Assembly (NCBI GenBank): GCA_964508865.1
Contig: CAZDVP010000112.1
Coordinates: 1 to 5,954, forward strand
DNA: 5,954 nucleotides
DNA from: UBA3263 sp964508865
GTDB taxonomy: Bacteria > Bacteroidota > Bacteroidia > Bacteroidales > Muribaculaceae
Reading direction: 5' to 3'
Shown piece by piece: positions 1 to 5,491 of this stretch (its first letter is position 1; each line of letters begins with the position of its first letter). The translations under genes were made by a program, and so were the position numbers. The notes beneath the pieces are model-generated. The model saw only the letters and a program-made list of their open reading frames with translations, did no database searches and was not told the origin of the DNA.

Positions 1-2090
1 ACAAGCCCAACGACGGCATGTTCTGCATGAACGGCATCATCTTCCCCGACATGACGCCTAAACCTCAGTATGCCGAGGTTAAACGCGTTCACCAGTATGT
101 TGGCGTTAAGCCGGTCGACATGACCAAGGGCATGGTTGAAGTTTTCAACAAAAACTACTTCACGACCTTGGGCGACCTGACTCCGCGCTGGATTCTGACG
201 CGCAACGGCGTAACAGTTGCCAGCGGCGACGCAGTTAACCGCCCGCGCATGGAAGTCGGTCCGCGCGAATCGCAGACATGGTCGATTCCCTACGACTACT
301 CAAAGATTGCCGCCGACCCCGAAGGCGAATATTTCGTAACGCTGCAGTTCCTGCTGGCCGAAGACAAGCCCTGGGCAAAGAAAGGCTACGTGCAGGCCGA
401 AGTTCAGCTGCCCATTAACGAGCCTGCCAAAGCCGCTCCGATCAGCGCCGAAGGCAAGCTCGACGTTGCTCAGACCGACGAAGCCACCACAGTTAGCGGC
501 ACCGGCTTCACCGCCAAATTCAACAACCAGACCGGTTCAATCGACCAGCTTGAATATAACGGCAAAGCAATCATTACTCCCGGCAACGGCCCGGTGCTCA
601 ACGCATTCCGCGCTCCGGTCGACAACGACGTTTGGAACTACAACTCATGGCTGGCCAACGGTCTCCACAACCTCAAGCACCAGGCATCGGCCCCGGCCGT
701 TGAAACCCGCGCAGACGGCGCAGTTGCCATTAAGTACACCGTAACGTCGCAGGCTCCTGCCGCAGCATCGGCCCGTGGCGGCGGCGAAAGCGGCGTCTAC
801 ACCATTTATGAAGGCCGTCCGTTCGGACCCGATGATTTCCACTTCACCACCAACCAGATCTGGACCGTTTATCCCGACGGCACCATCGAACTCTCGTCGG
901 CCATCGAATCATCGAATCCCTCGCTGATGCTCCCCCGCCTGGGCTATAAGATGCAGCTCCCCTCGGAACTGAAGAACTATACCTACTACGGCCGCGGCCC
1001 CATCAATAACTTCAACGACCGCGAAACGTCGCAGAAAGTCGGCCTCTACAAGTCGACAGTTGCCGACCAGTTCATTCCCTTCCCGAAACCTCAGAGCATG
1101 GGCAACCGCGAAGGCATTCGCTGGAACGCCCTGACCGACGACAGCGGCCGCGGCATAATGTTTGTTGCCACTCAGGGCAACATGAGCGCTTCGGCTCTGC
1201 CCTACGACGACATCGACATGATGCGCGCCGCCCACCCCTATCAGCTGCCCGAATCGAAGGGCACGGTGCTCCACCTCGACAGCAAAGTTACCGGTCTTGG
1301 CGGTGCAAGCTGCGGCCAGGGCATTGCGCTGCCGCAGTATCGCACCATGGCCGAACCGACCATTTTCGGATTCATGATTCGTCCGGTAGCCGCCGGCGCC
1401 GACATGCAGAATCTGGCCGAAGTAAGCTCTGCCGCGCAGGGTCCGCTGATGATTCAGCGCAGCAAGGCCGGTGTGGTTTCGATTATCTCCGCCAACCCCG
1501 ACGCCCAAATCATGTATAACGTAGTGCCCACCGGCATGAAGGTTGCCCGTGGCTCAAAGCGCAAAGTCAAAGAGGTGGCCTACACCGAACCGTTTGACTT
1601 CAGCCAGGGCGGTAGTGTTACCGCCTGGGATGCCGCCACTCCCGACCAGGTCTACACTGCCTCGTTCAGCCGCATCGAGCAGATTCCGGTTGAAGTGGTT
1701 GGGGTCAGCTCCGAAATGCCCGACGCCAAGGCCTCGAACCTGGTTGACGGCAACCCGGAAACCATCTGGCACACCGTTTATGGCGTTACCATGGCCAGCT
1801 ATCCCCACTGGATTATTTTCGATGCCGGCGCAGTTAAGCCTCTGAAAGGTTTCACCTACCTGCCCCGCAGCAACGGCAACAACGGCGACATCAAGGAATA
1901 TATGATTGAGGTTTCGACCGACAACGAAAACTGGACCAAAGTTGCTTCCGGCACATTCGACGCTTCGAAAAAGGTTAAGCGAGTTGACTTCACTCCGACC
2001 TCCGGCCGCTATGTCCGCTTCACGGGCCTGTCGTCGCACAACGGCCTCGACTATGGCTCGGGCGCTGAAATTCAGATTCTCGCCGACTAA
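1..2090 (+). CDS. GH2 beta-galactosidase, C-terminal part (5' truncated)
   Basis: Hydrolyses terminal beta-galactosides; probably exported, but the N-terminus is outside the window. The frame is open from base 3 (K-P-N-D-G before the Met at 18), and NDGMFCMNG matches LacZ NDRQFCMNG just after the catalytic TIM barrel, so Met-18 is not the start. The sugar-binding, immunoglobulin-like and barrel domains, with both catalytic Glu residues, lie upstream. Counting from Met-18: domain 4 (DUF4981-like) about 19-132; Bgal small-chain domain about 156-455, with FRAPVDND (198-205) and YYGRGPINNFNDRETS (323-338); a chitobiase/Fn3-associated-like segment about 472-552; and an F5/8 type C (CBM32-like) domain about 560-688. 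F2 and N5 match LacZ Na+ ligands F601 and N604. The LacZ W999 region reads GLGGASCGQG, without the Trp. The exact substrate is uncertain: related GH2 enzymes act on host or plant glycans. It ends in TAA just before a terminator. Confidence 0.93.
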   Translation, partial: KPNDGMFCMNGIIFPDMTPKPQYAEVKRVHQYVGVKPVDMTKGMVEVFNKNYFTTLGDLTPRWILTRNGVTVASGDAVNRPRMEVGPRESQTWSIPYDYSKIAADPEGEYFVTLQFLLAEDKPWAKKGYVQAEVQLPINEPAKAAPISAEGKLDVAQTDEATTVSGTGFTAKFNNQTGSIDQLEYNGKAIITPGNGPVLNAFRAPVDNDVWNYNSWLANGLHNLKHQASAPAVETRADGAVAIKYTVTSQAPAAASARGGGESGVYTIYEGRPFGPDDFHFTTNQIWTVYPDGTIELSSAIESSNPSLMLPRLGYKMQLPSELKNYTYYGRGPINNFNDRETSQKVGLYKSTVADQFIPFPKPQSMGNREGIRWNALTDDSGRGIMFVATQGNMSASALPYDDIDMMRAAHPYQLPESKGTVLHLDSKVTGLGGASCGQGIALPQYRTMAEPTIFGFMIRPVAAGADMQNLAEVSSAAQGPLMIQRSKAGVVSIISANPDAQIMYNVVPTGMKVARGSKRKVKEVAYTEPFDFSQGGSVTAWDAATPDQVYTASFSRIEQIPVEVVGVSSEMPDAKASNLVDGNPETIWHTVYGVTMASYPHWIIFDAGAVKPLKGFTYLPRSNGNNGDIKEYMIEVSTDNENWTKVASGTFDASKKVKRVDFTPTSGRYVRFTGLSSHNGLDYGSGAEIQILAD

Positions 2091-2111
2091 TCATCAATAA
2101 TTGAAATCTTC

Positions 2112-2147
2112 GCGGCCGGATCATTCAGTTGATTCGGCCGCTTTTTT
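2112..2147 (+). terminator. Intrinsic terminator of the beta-galactosidase gene
   Basis: An 11-bp stem (2112-2122 with 2131-2141, one G-T wobble, GC-rich base GCGGCCG/CGGCCGC) closes an 8-base loop and is followed directly by six T (2142-2147). It starts 21 bases after the stop codon, so it very probably ends the beta-galactosidase transcript. Confidence 0.93.
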
Positions 2148-2176
2148 CATGATTTACCAAAATTTGACACTTACCG

Positions 2177-2208
2177 ATTGCTAATTTCCAATTATTTTCG
2201 TAACTTTG
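2177..2208 (+). promoter_or_regulatory. Bacteroidota-type promoter for tRNA-Arg
   Basis: ATTG (2177-2180), 20 bases, then TAACTTTG (2201-2208) fits the Bacteroidota primary sigma factor consensus (TTTG, 19-21 bases, TAnnTTTG). The start of transcription would fall near 2214-2216, giving a short 5' leader before the tRNA at 2224. GATTGCT at the -33 box recurs at the rlmN promoter with identical spacing. Confidence 0.8.
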
Positions 2209-2223
2209 CAGTCGGTAATAGAT

Positions 2224-2295
2224 GCCTCCGTAGTTCAACGAATAGAATAGATGATTCCGGTTCATCAGATTAGGGTTTGATTCCCTACGGAGGTA
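2224..2295 (+). tRNA. tRNA-Arg (anticodon CCG)
   Basis: Decodes the arginine codon CGG. The cloverleaf closes fully: acceptor GCCTCCG (2224-2230) with CGGAGGT (2288-2294; last pair is a G1-U72 wobble), D stem GTTC (2233-2236) with GAAT (2245-2248), anticodon stem GATGA (2250-2254) with TCATC (2262-2266), loop TTCCGGT with anticodon 2257-2259, a 4-base variable region, and T stem TAGGG (2271-2275) with CCCTA (2283-2287). Discriminator is A73 (2295). The arginine identity bases A20 (2242) and C35 (2258) are present. CCA is not encoded (next bases CCC), so it must be added enzymatically. Odd point: the D loop has G18-A19 instead of G18-G19, and the T loop has U56 (2278) instead of C56, so the 19-56 elbow pair becomes A-U. 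It has its own promoter and a hairpin behind it. Confidence 0.95.
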
Positions 2296-2314
2296 CCCTC
2301 CACCGGCCGACCTT

Positions 2315-2348
2315 AACGAGCAATCCCAAAAAGATTGCTCGTTTCGTT
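2315..2348 (+). terminator. Hairpin terminator after tRNA-Arg
   Basis: A perfect 11-bp stem AACGAGCAATC (2315-2325) / GATTGCTCGTT (2333-2343) with a 7-base loop. The T tract is poor (TTT, then CGTT), so termination may be incomplete. Its right arm contains the -33 box of the rlmN promoter. Confidence 0.75.
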
Positions 2349-2365
2349 AAAAATAACTATCTTTG
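2334..2365 (+). promoter_or_regulatory. rlmN promoter nested in the tRNA terminator
   Basis: ATTG (2334-2337), 20 bases, then TATCTTTG (2358-2365). The -33 box is in the right arm of the tRNA-Arg terminator hairpin. The usual start point, about 7 bases after the -7 box, would be near 2371-2373, directly at the rlmN ATG (2373), so little or no 5' UTR is expected. Confidence 0.75.
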
Positions 2366-2372
2366 CCGCATC

Positions 2373-3392
2373 ATGGAAAAAACCAGACTCATAGGAATGA
2401 CGCTTAATGAGCTCAAGGGCGTTTGCAACGAATGCGGGCTCCCCGGCTTTGCGGCCAAGCAGATTGCGCGTCGCCTCTACGTTAACCGCGCTGAAAGCAT
2501 CGACGAAATGACCGAGCTGAGCCTAAAGGCCCGCCAGCGACTGAATGAGAGCTACTGCGTTGGCCGCACGGCTCCGAAGGCACAGGCACTCAGCAGCGAC
2601 GGCACTTTGAAAGCGCTGTTTGAAGGGCGCGGCGGACGCGACGTTGAAGCGGTTTACATTCCCGACCACGACAGGGCAACGCTCTGCGTATCGTCGCAGG
2701 CGGGTTGCAAAATGGGCTGCCGCTTCTGCATGACCGGCCGCCAGGGTTTTCACGGCAACCTTTCGAGCGCCGACATCATCAATCAGATTCTAAGCATTCC
2801 AGGCTCCGAGGAGCTGACCAACATAGTATTCATGGGCATGGGCGAACCGATGGACAATCTGCCCGAAGTGCTCAAAACTATCGAGGTTCTCACCGAACCC
2901 TGGGGCATGGCCTGGAGCCCGAAGCGAATCACGGTTTCCACCATAGGCAAAATTCCCGAGCTCAAGCAGCTGCTGGAGCTAACCAAGGTTCATATAGCCA
3001 TCAGCGTTCACTCGCCGCTGAGCGCCGAGCGCGCCGAATTGATGCCGGTTGAGCGGGTGTGGCCCGTGGAGCGGGTGATTGACCTTCTGCGCAACTATGA
3101 CTTCGCCCACCAGCGCCGACTGACTCTGGAATATATTATATGGCGCGGAATCAACGACGACCTTGCCCACGCCGACGCACTGGCCCGACTGGTGCGCGGA
3201 GTTGACTGCCGGGTTAACCTGATCCGCTACCACGCCCTACCCGACTCAGATTTGCAAACGGCCTCGGAACGCACCATGATTGCCTTTCGCGACCGTCTGA
3301 ACGAAAAAGGCGTAACGGCCACCATACGCGCATCGCGCGGCGAAGACATTCAGGCTGCATGCGGAATGCTGGCCGGCGAAGCAAAAAAATAA
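2373..3392 (+). CDS. rlmN: Dual-specificity RNA methyltransferase RlmN (radical SAM)
   Basis: Cytoplasmic radical SAM enzyme that methylates C2 of A2503 in 23S rRNA and, in studied relatives, C2 of A37 in some tRNAs. This affects translation fidelity and peptidyl-transferase antibiotics. With the ATG at 2373 the protein has 339 residues, normal for the family. The frame is open further upstream, but an earlier start would lie within the tRNA gene, and 2373 gives the usual short N-terminus (MEKTRLIGMTLNEL). Seen in the sequence: 4Fe-4S radical SAM motif CKMGCRFC (Cys112, 116, 119); TLCVSSQAGC with Cys105; MGMGEP at 154-159 for SAM binding; and C-terminal RGEDIQAACGMLAG with Cys330, the position of the transiently methylated catalytic Cys. 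All key residues are intact. There is no Shine-Dalgarno sequence and probably no leader. The glycosyltransferase gene follows after 5 bases. The related Cfr resistance enzyme is less likely given the housekeeping context and sequence. Confidence 0.96.
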   Translation: MEKTRLIGMTLNELKGVCNECGLPGFAAKQIARRLYVNRAESIDEMTELSLKARQRLNESYCVGRTAPKAQALSSDGTLKALFEGRGGRDVEAVYIPDHDRATLCVSSQAGCKMGCRFCMTGRQGFHGNLSSADIINQILSIPGSEELTNIVFMGMGEPMDNLPEVLKTIEVLTEPWGMAWSPKRITVSTIGKIPELKQLLELTKVHIAISVHSPLSAERAELMPVERVWPVERVIDLLRNYDFAHQRRLTLEYIIWRGINDDLAHADALARLVRGVDCRVNLIRYHALPDSDLQTASERTMIAFRDRLNEKGVTATIRASRGEDIQAACGMLAGEAKK

Positions 3393-3397
3393 TCGCC

Positions 3398-4282
3398 ATG
3401 GAGCCGCTGCTGACTGTTGTCATTCCGGTTCGCAACCGAGCTCACCTGGTTGGGCGCACGCTGCAGTCGCTGGCCGACCAAACGGTTCAGCCGGCAGCGA
3501 TAGTGCTGGTCGACAACGGCTCGACCGACTCCTCGGTCGAAGTGCTCCGCAGCTGGGCTGAAGGAAGGCCAAACGTTGAGATTCTCAGCGAGCCGCGCCC
3601 CGGAGCCGCCTGTGCACGCAACGCCGGACTCGAACGCGTTCAAACTCCCTACGTGCTCTTTTTCGACAGCGACGACCAAATGCCCCCGCGCCACATTGAG
3701 GAAGTTGCCGCTGCCCTCAGGGCAAACAATCTGCCGCAGATTCTGGAATTCGAATCGATTTTCGTCAACCCCGCCGGAAAAGAAAAACACTCACCTCTGC
3801 GCAGCGGCGACGAGCTGACCAACCATATTTTCCACGCAACCTTGGCCACACAGCGCTATGCGGTGAGCACGGAATTGATTCGACGCATTGGCGGGTGGAA
3901 CGAGGCTCTGCGCGGTTGGGATGATTTGGAGTTGGGAGTGCGCCTGCTGGCCGCGCGTCCAACCTTGGCCAAGGTCAGGCTGAGCTCTCCGGTCAGGATT
4001 TTCACCCATGCAGACTCGATAACCGGCAACGACTTCTCATCCAAGGCCGGACAATGGGAACGGGCACTCGACTTTTGCGAGCAAGCTCTGGCCGACTTTC
4101 CGCGCCACCGCCGCCTGATTAACTACCGCCGCGCGATTCTTGCAGGCCACTATCGGCGCGAAGGTCACCCCGAACAGGGGCGTGGACTCGCCCGCGGCCG
4201 GTGGATGCGTTTCATTGCGACCTATACTGCCGCCGGGGGCCGAGGAGTAGCGAAATTTGCTATTGTGGAAAAATTTCGCTAA
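3398..4282 (+). CDS. Family 2 glycosyltransferase
   Basis: Predicted GT-A fold enzyme that transfers a sugar from a nucleotide-sugar donor; donor and acceptor cannot be read from sequence. 294 residues from the ATG at 3398; an in-frame ATG at 3359 would overlap rlmN by 34 bases and add a tail the fold does not need. Seen: N-terminal beta strand LTVVIPVRNRA (5-15), VDNGSTD (38-44, nucleotide binding, Asp39), PGAACARNAGL (68-78), the metal-binding DxD as FFDSDD (88-93), and GWNEALRGWDDLELG (166-180), the usual position of the catalytic acidic motif. The C-terminal third (about 215-294) is rich in Arg and His and has no clear membrane helix, so it is probably soluble or peripheral at the inner membrane. 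It starts 5 bases after rlmN and is likely co-transcribed with it. No other glycan-synthesis gene is visible, so its product (cell-surface glycan, lipid or protein glycan) is open. Confidence 0.88.
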   Translation: MEPLLTVVIPVRNRAHLVGRTLQSLADQTVQPAAIVLVDNGSTDSSVEVLRSWAEGRPNVEILSEPRPGAACARNAGLERVQTPYVLFFDSDDQMPPRHIEEVAAALRANNLPQILEFESIFVNPAGKEKHSPLRSGDELTNHIFHATLATQRYAVSTELIRRIGGWNEALRGWDDLELGVRLLAARPTLAKVRLSSPVRIFTHADSITGNDFSSKAGQWERALDFCEQALADFPRHRRLINYRRAILAGHYRREGHPEQGRGLARGRWMRFIATYTAAGGRGVAKFAIVEKFR

Positions 4283-4286
4283 TTTT
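4248..4286 (+). terminator. Inverted repeat at the GT2 3' end, possible terminator
   Basis: A perfect 11-bp inverted repeat, TAGCGAAATTT (4248-4258) and AAATTTCGCTA (4271-4281), with a 12-base spacer, followed by ATTTT. It covers the last codons of the glycosyltransferase gene and two bases of its stop. It is the only hairpin between this gene and fabD, so it could end the rlmN-GT2 transcript, but the stem is AT-rich and the T run short. It could equally act as an operator at the DNA level, because the fabD promoter overlaps it. Confidence 0.45.
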
Positions 4287-4287
4287 G
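4256..4287 (+). promoter_or_regulatory. fabD promoter, overlapping the GT2 gene end
   Basis: TTTG (4256-4259), 20 bases, then TAATTTTG (4280-4287): an exact match to the Bacteroidota consensus. The TAA stop of the glycosyltransferase forms the first three bases of the -7 box. Transcription would begin near 4294, leaving an A-rich leader of about 40 bases before the fabD ATG at 4334. Confidence 0.85.
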
Positions 4288-4333
4288 CGCCCGAATTAGC
4301 AATCACTTACACTTAAAACACGAAAAGACAATT

Positions 4334-5212
4334 ATGACAGCATTCGTTTTCCCCGGCCAGGGCTCTCAGTTCGTTGGCATGGGCAAAGAACTCTACGACA
4401 CCAACGAAGAAGCACGCGCAATGTTTGAAAAGGCCAACGAAGTGCTCGGCTTCCGCATCACCGACCTGATGTTTGCCGGCACCGACGAAGACCTGCGCCA
4501 GACCGCAGTTACCCAGCCCGCAGTGTTCATCCACAGCGTTATCTGCGCCAAAGTGCTCGGCTCCGACATCAAGCCCTCAATGGTTGCCGGCCATAGCCTC
4601 GGCGAATTTTCCGCACTGGTTTGCTGCGGCGCCCTGAGCTTCGAAGATGGCCTGCGTCTGGTCAGCGCCCGCGCCCAGGCAATGCAAAAGGCCTGCGAGC
4701 TCCAGCCCTCGACCATGGCCGCCATCATCGCCCTGCCCGACGAAAAGGTTGAAGAAATCTGCAACGGCATCGACGGCGTGGTTGTTTGCGCCAACTTCAA
4801 CTGCCCGGGCCAGATTGTTATTTCCGGCGAAATCAACGCCATTGCCGCCGCTTGCGAAGCCGCCAAGGCCGCCGGCGCAAAACGCGCCCTACCCCTCAAG
4901 GTTGGCGGTGCGTTCCACTCGCCCCTGATGGAGCCCGCCCGCGCCGAACTGGCCGGAGCGATCGAGGCCACCGAGTTCCACACACCCGTCTGCCCCATTT
5001 ACCAAAACGTTGACGCTCAGCCCCACACCGACCCCGCCGAAATCAAGGCCAACCTCGTTGCGCAGCTGACCGCCCCGGTTCGCTGGACCGCCACTGTTCA
5101 GAACATGGTTGCCGACGGCGCCACCGAGTTCATTGAATTCGGCCCCGGCAAGGTTCTTCAGGGCCTGGTCAGCAAAATCGCCAAGGAAGTTGCCGTTAGC
5201 GGCCGCTGCTAA
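4334..5212 (+). CDS. fabD: Malonyl-CoA:ACP transacylase FabD
   Basis: Moves the malonyl group from malonyl-CoA to acyl carrier protein, supplying the extender unit for type II fatty acid synthesis in the cytoplasm. 292 residues, close to the usual family length of about 300. Seen: FPGQGSQ (6-12) with the oxyanion-hole Gln; the nucleophile elbow GHSLGE with Ser88; Arg113 in SARAQAM, which binds the malonyl carboxylate; CANFNCPGQIVISG (152-165); catalytic His195 in GGAFHSPLM; and Gln244 near PVRW. All catalytic positions are present. The ATG at 4334 lies just before the conserved first strand, behind an A-rich leader without a Shine-Dalgarno sequence. It has its own promoter inside the end of the preceding gene. 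No terminator follows until 5330-5360, so fabD transcripts may read through the small transcription unit downstream. A DUF177/YceD gene lies 279 bases further on, echoing the yceD-rpmF-plsX-fabH-fabD cluster of other bacteria but in a different order. Confidence 0.97.
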   Translation: MTAFVFPGQGSQFVGMGKELYDTNEEARAMFEKANEVLGFRITDLMFAGTDEDLRQTAVTQPAVFIHSVICAKVLGSDIKPSMVAGHSLGEFSALVCCGALSFEDGLRLVSARAQAMQKACELQPSTMAAIIALPDEKVEEICNGIDGVVVCANFNCPGQIVISGEINAIAAACEAAKAAGAKRALPLKVGGAFHSPLMEPARAELAGAIEATEFHTPVCPIYQNVDAQPHTDPAEIKANLVAQLTAPVRWTATVQNMVADGATEFIEFGPGKVLQGLVSKIAKEVAVSGRC

Positions 5213-5251
5213 GCCCACGGCGGTTAAATATTGTTAAAATCAAGCGCAACT

Positions 5252-5283
5252 CTTGCAGGATTCCCGTAAAAGCGCGAACTTTG
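5252..5283 (+). promoter_or_regulatory. Promoter of a short non-coding unit after fabD
   Basis: CTTG (5252-5255), 20 bases, then GAACTTTG (5276-5283). Spacing and the TTTG half of the -7 box fit the Bacteroidota consensus; the first base of the -7 box is G rather than T. Transcription would start near 5289-5291, only about 70 bases before a strong terminator. Confidence 0.65.
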
Positions 5284-5289
5284 CAGTGT

Positions 5290-5360
5290 GTGTTTTTCAT
5301 AGTATTAGATTAAGATAAAGGTAAAAGGAGCGAGTCGTCGGGATGACGACTCGCTTTTTT
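5290..5360 (+). ncRNA. Candidate small RNA between fabD and yceD
   Basis: A self-contained transcription unit of about 71 bases with its own promoter (5252-5283) and intrinsic terminator (5330-5360), and no credible ORF inside. The 5' part is an AT-rich, apparently unstructured stretch including TTTTTCATAGTATTAGATT (5293-5311), then the purine-rich AAGATAAAGGTAAAAGGAG, then the terminator stem. From memory, a very similar block (TTTTTCATAGTATTAGATT followed by AAGG and AACAAAG-like sequence, ending in a variable hairpin) occurs in intergenic regions of other Bacteroidales; this could not be checked here. Function is unknown. It could be an sRNA with an accessible 5' seed region, a 3' UTR-linked element of fabD, or a short attenuated leader whose terminator is read through toward yceD. 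The 5' end is estimated from promoter spacing. Confidence 0.5.
5330..5360 (+). terminator. Strong intrinsic terminator
   Basis: A perfect 10-bp GC-rich stem GCGAGTCGTC (5330-5339) / GACGACTCGC (5345-5354), a 5-base loop GGGAT and six T (5355-5360). The A/G-rich bases just upstream can pair with the T run and extend the stem. It ends the candidate small RNA and any transcript reading through from fabD. Confidence 0.93.
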
Positions 5361-5425
5361 ATTACTGCATTTCAGCGGGTTGTATGGCCAAAACTGAGGC
5401 CGGAGCATAGAATTTTCACGCAAAG

Positions 5426-5457
5426 TTTTAGGTTTTCAAAAAAATTTCGTACCTTTG
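5426..5457 (+). promoter_or_regulatory. yceD promoter
   Basis: A clear -7 box TACCTTTG (5450-5457) with a weak, T-rich -33 region (TTTT at 5426-5429, 20-base spacing). Transcription would start near 5464, giving a leader of about 28 bases before the ATG at 5492. A 7-bp inverted repeat, CGCAAAG (5419-5425) and CTTTGCG (5453-5459), flanks the promoter and overlaps its -7 box. The stretch 5361-5418 shows nothing recognisable. Confidence 0.7.
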
Positions 5458-5491
5458 CGCAGTTTTATAAGCAACAAACCAACCGTTAGCA

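Noticed and set aside
909..1508. 199-codon open frame on the minus strand inside the beta-galactosidase gene
   Set aside because: It is a shadow of a GC-rich gene. The translation is low-complexity in G, V, A and H with no recognisable domain, and the + strand frame carries clear GH2 motifs.
2250..2266. Functional link between RlmN and the adjacent tRNA-Arg as its substrate
   Set aside because: RlmN modifies A37 in tRNAs, but this tRNA has G at position 37 (2260), so adjacency does not imply a substrate relation.
2224..2300. tRNA gene as an attachment site for an integrated element
   Set aside because: No integrase, no repeat of the tRNA 3' end and no foreign-looking genes are visible downstream; rlmN and fabD are housekeeping genes.
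2277..2372. Upstream extension of rlmN giving a 371-residue protein
   Set aside because: The extra codons start inside the tRNA-Arg T loop and run through its terminator and the rlmN promoter. The conserved RlmN N-terminus begins at the ATG at 2373.
4393..4998. 201-codon open frame on the minus strand inside fabD
   Set aside because: The opposite strand holds every catalytic motif of FabD. The antisense translation shows no family features and no promoter of its own.
5343..5489. 48-codon open frame starting in the terminator loop, with AAAGGAG upstream
   Set aside because: Its start codon lies in the terminator loop, and it continues through a strong terminator, the yceD promoter and leader. 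The peptide has no recognisable features, and the spacing from AGGAG is too long.
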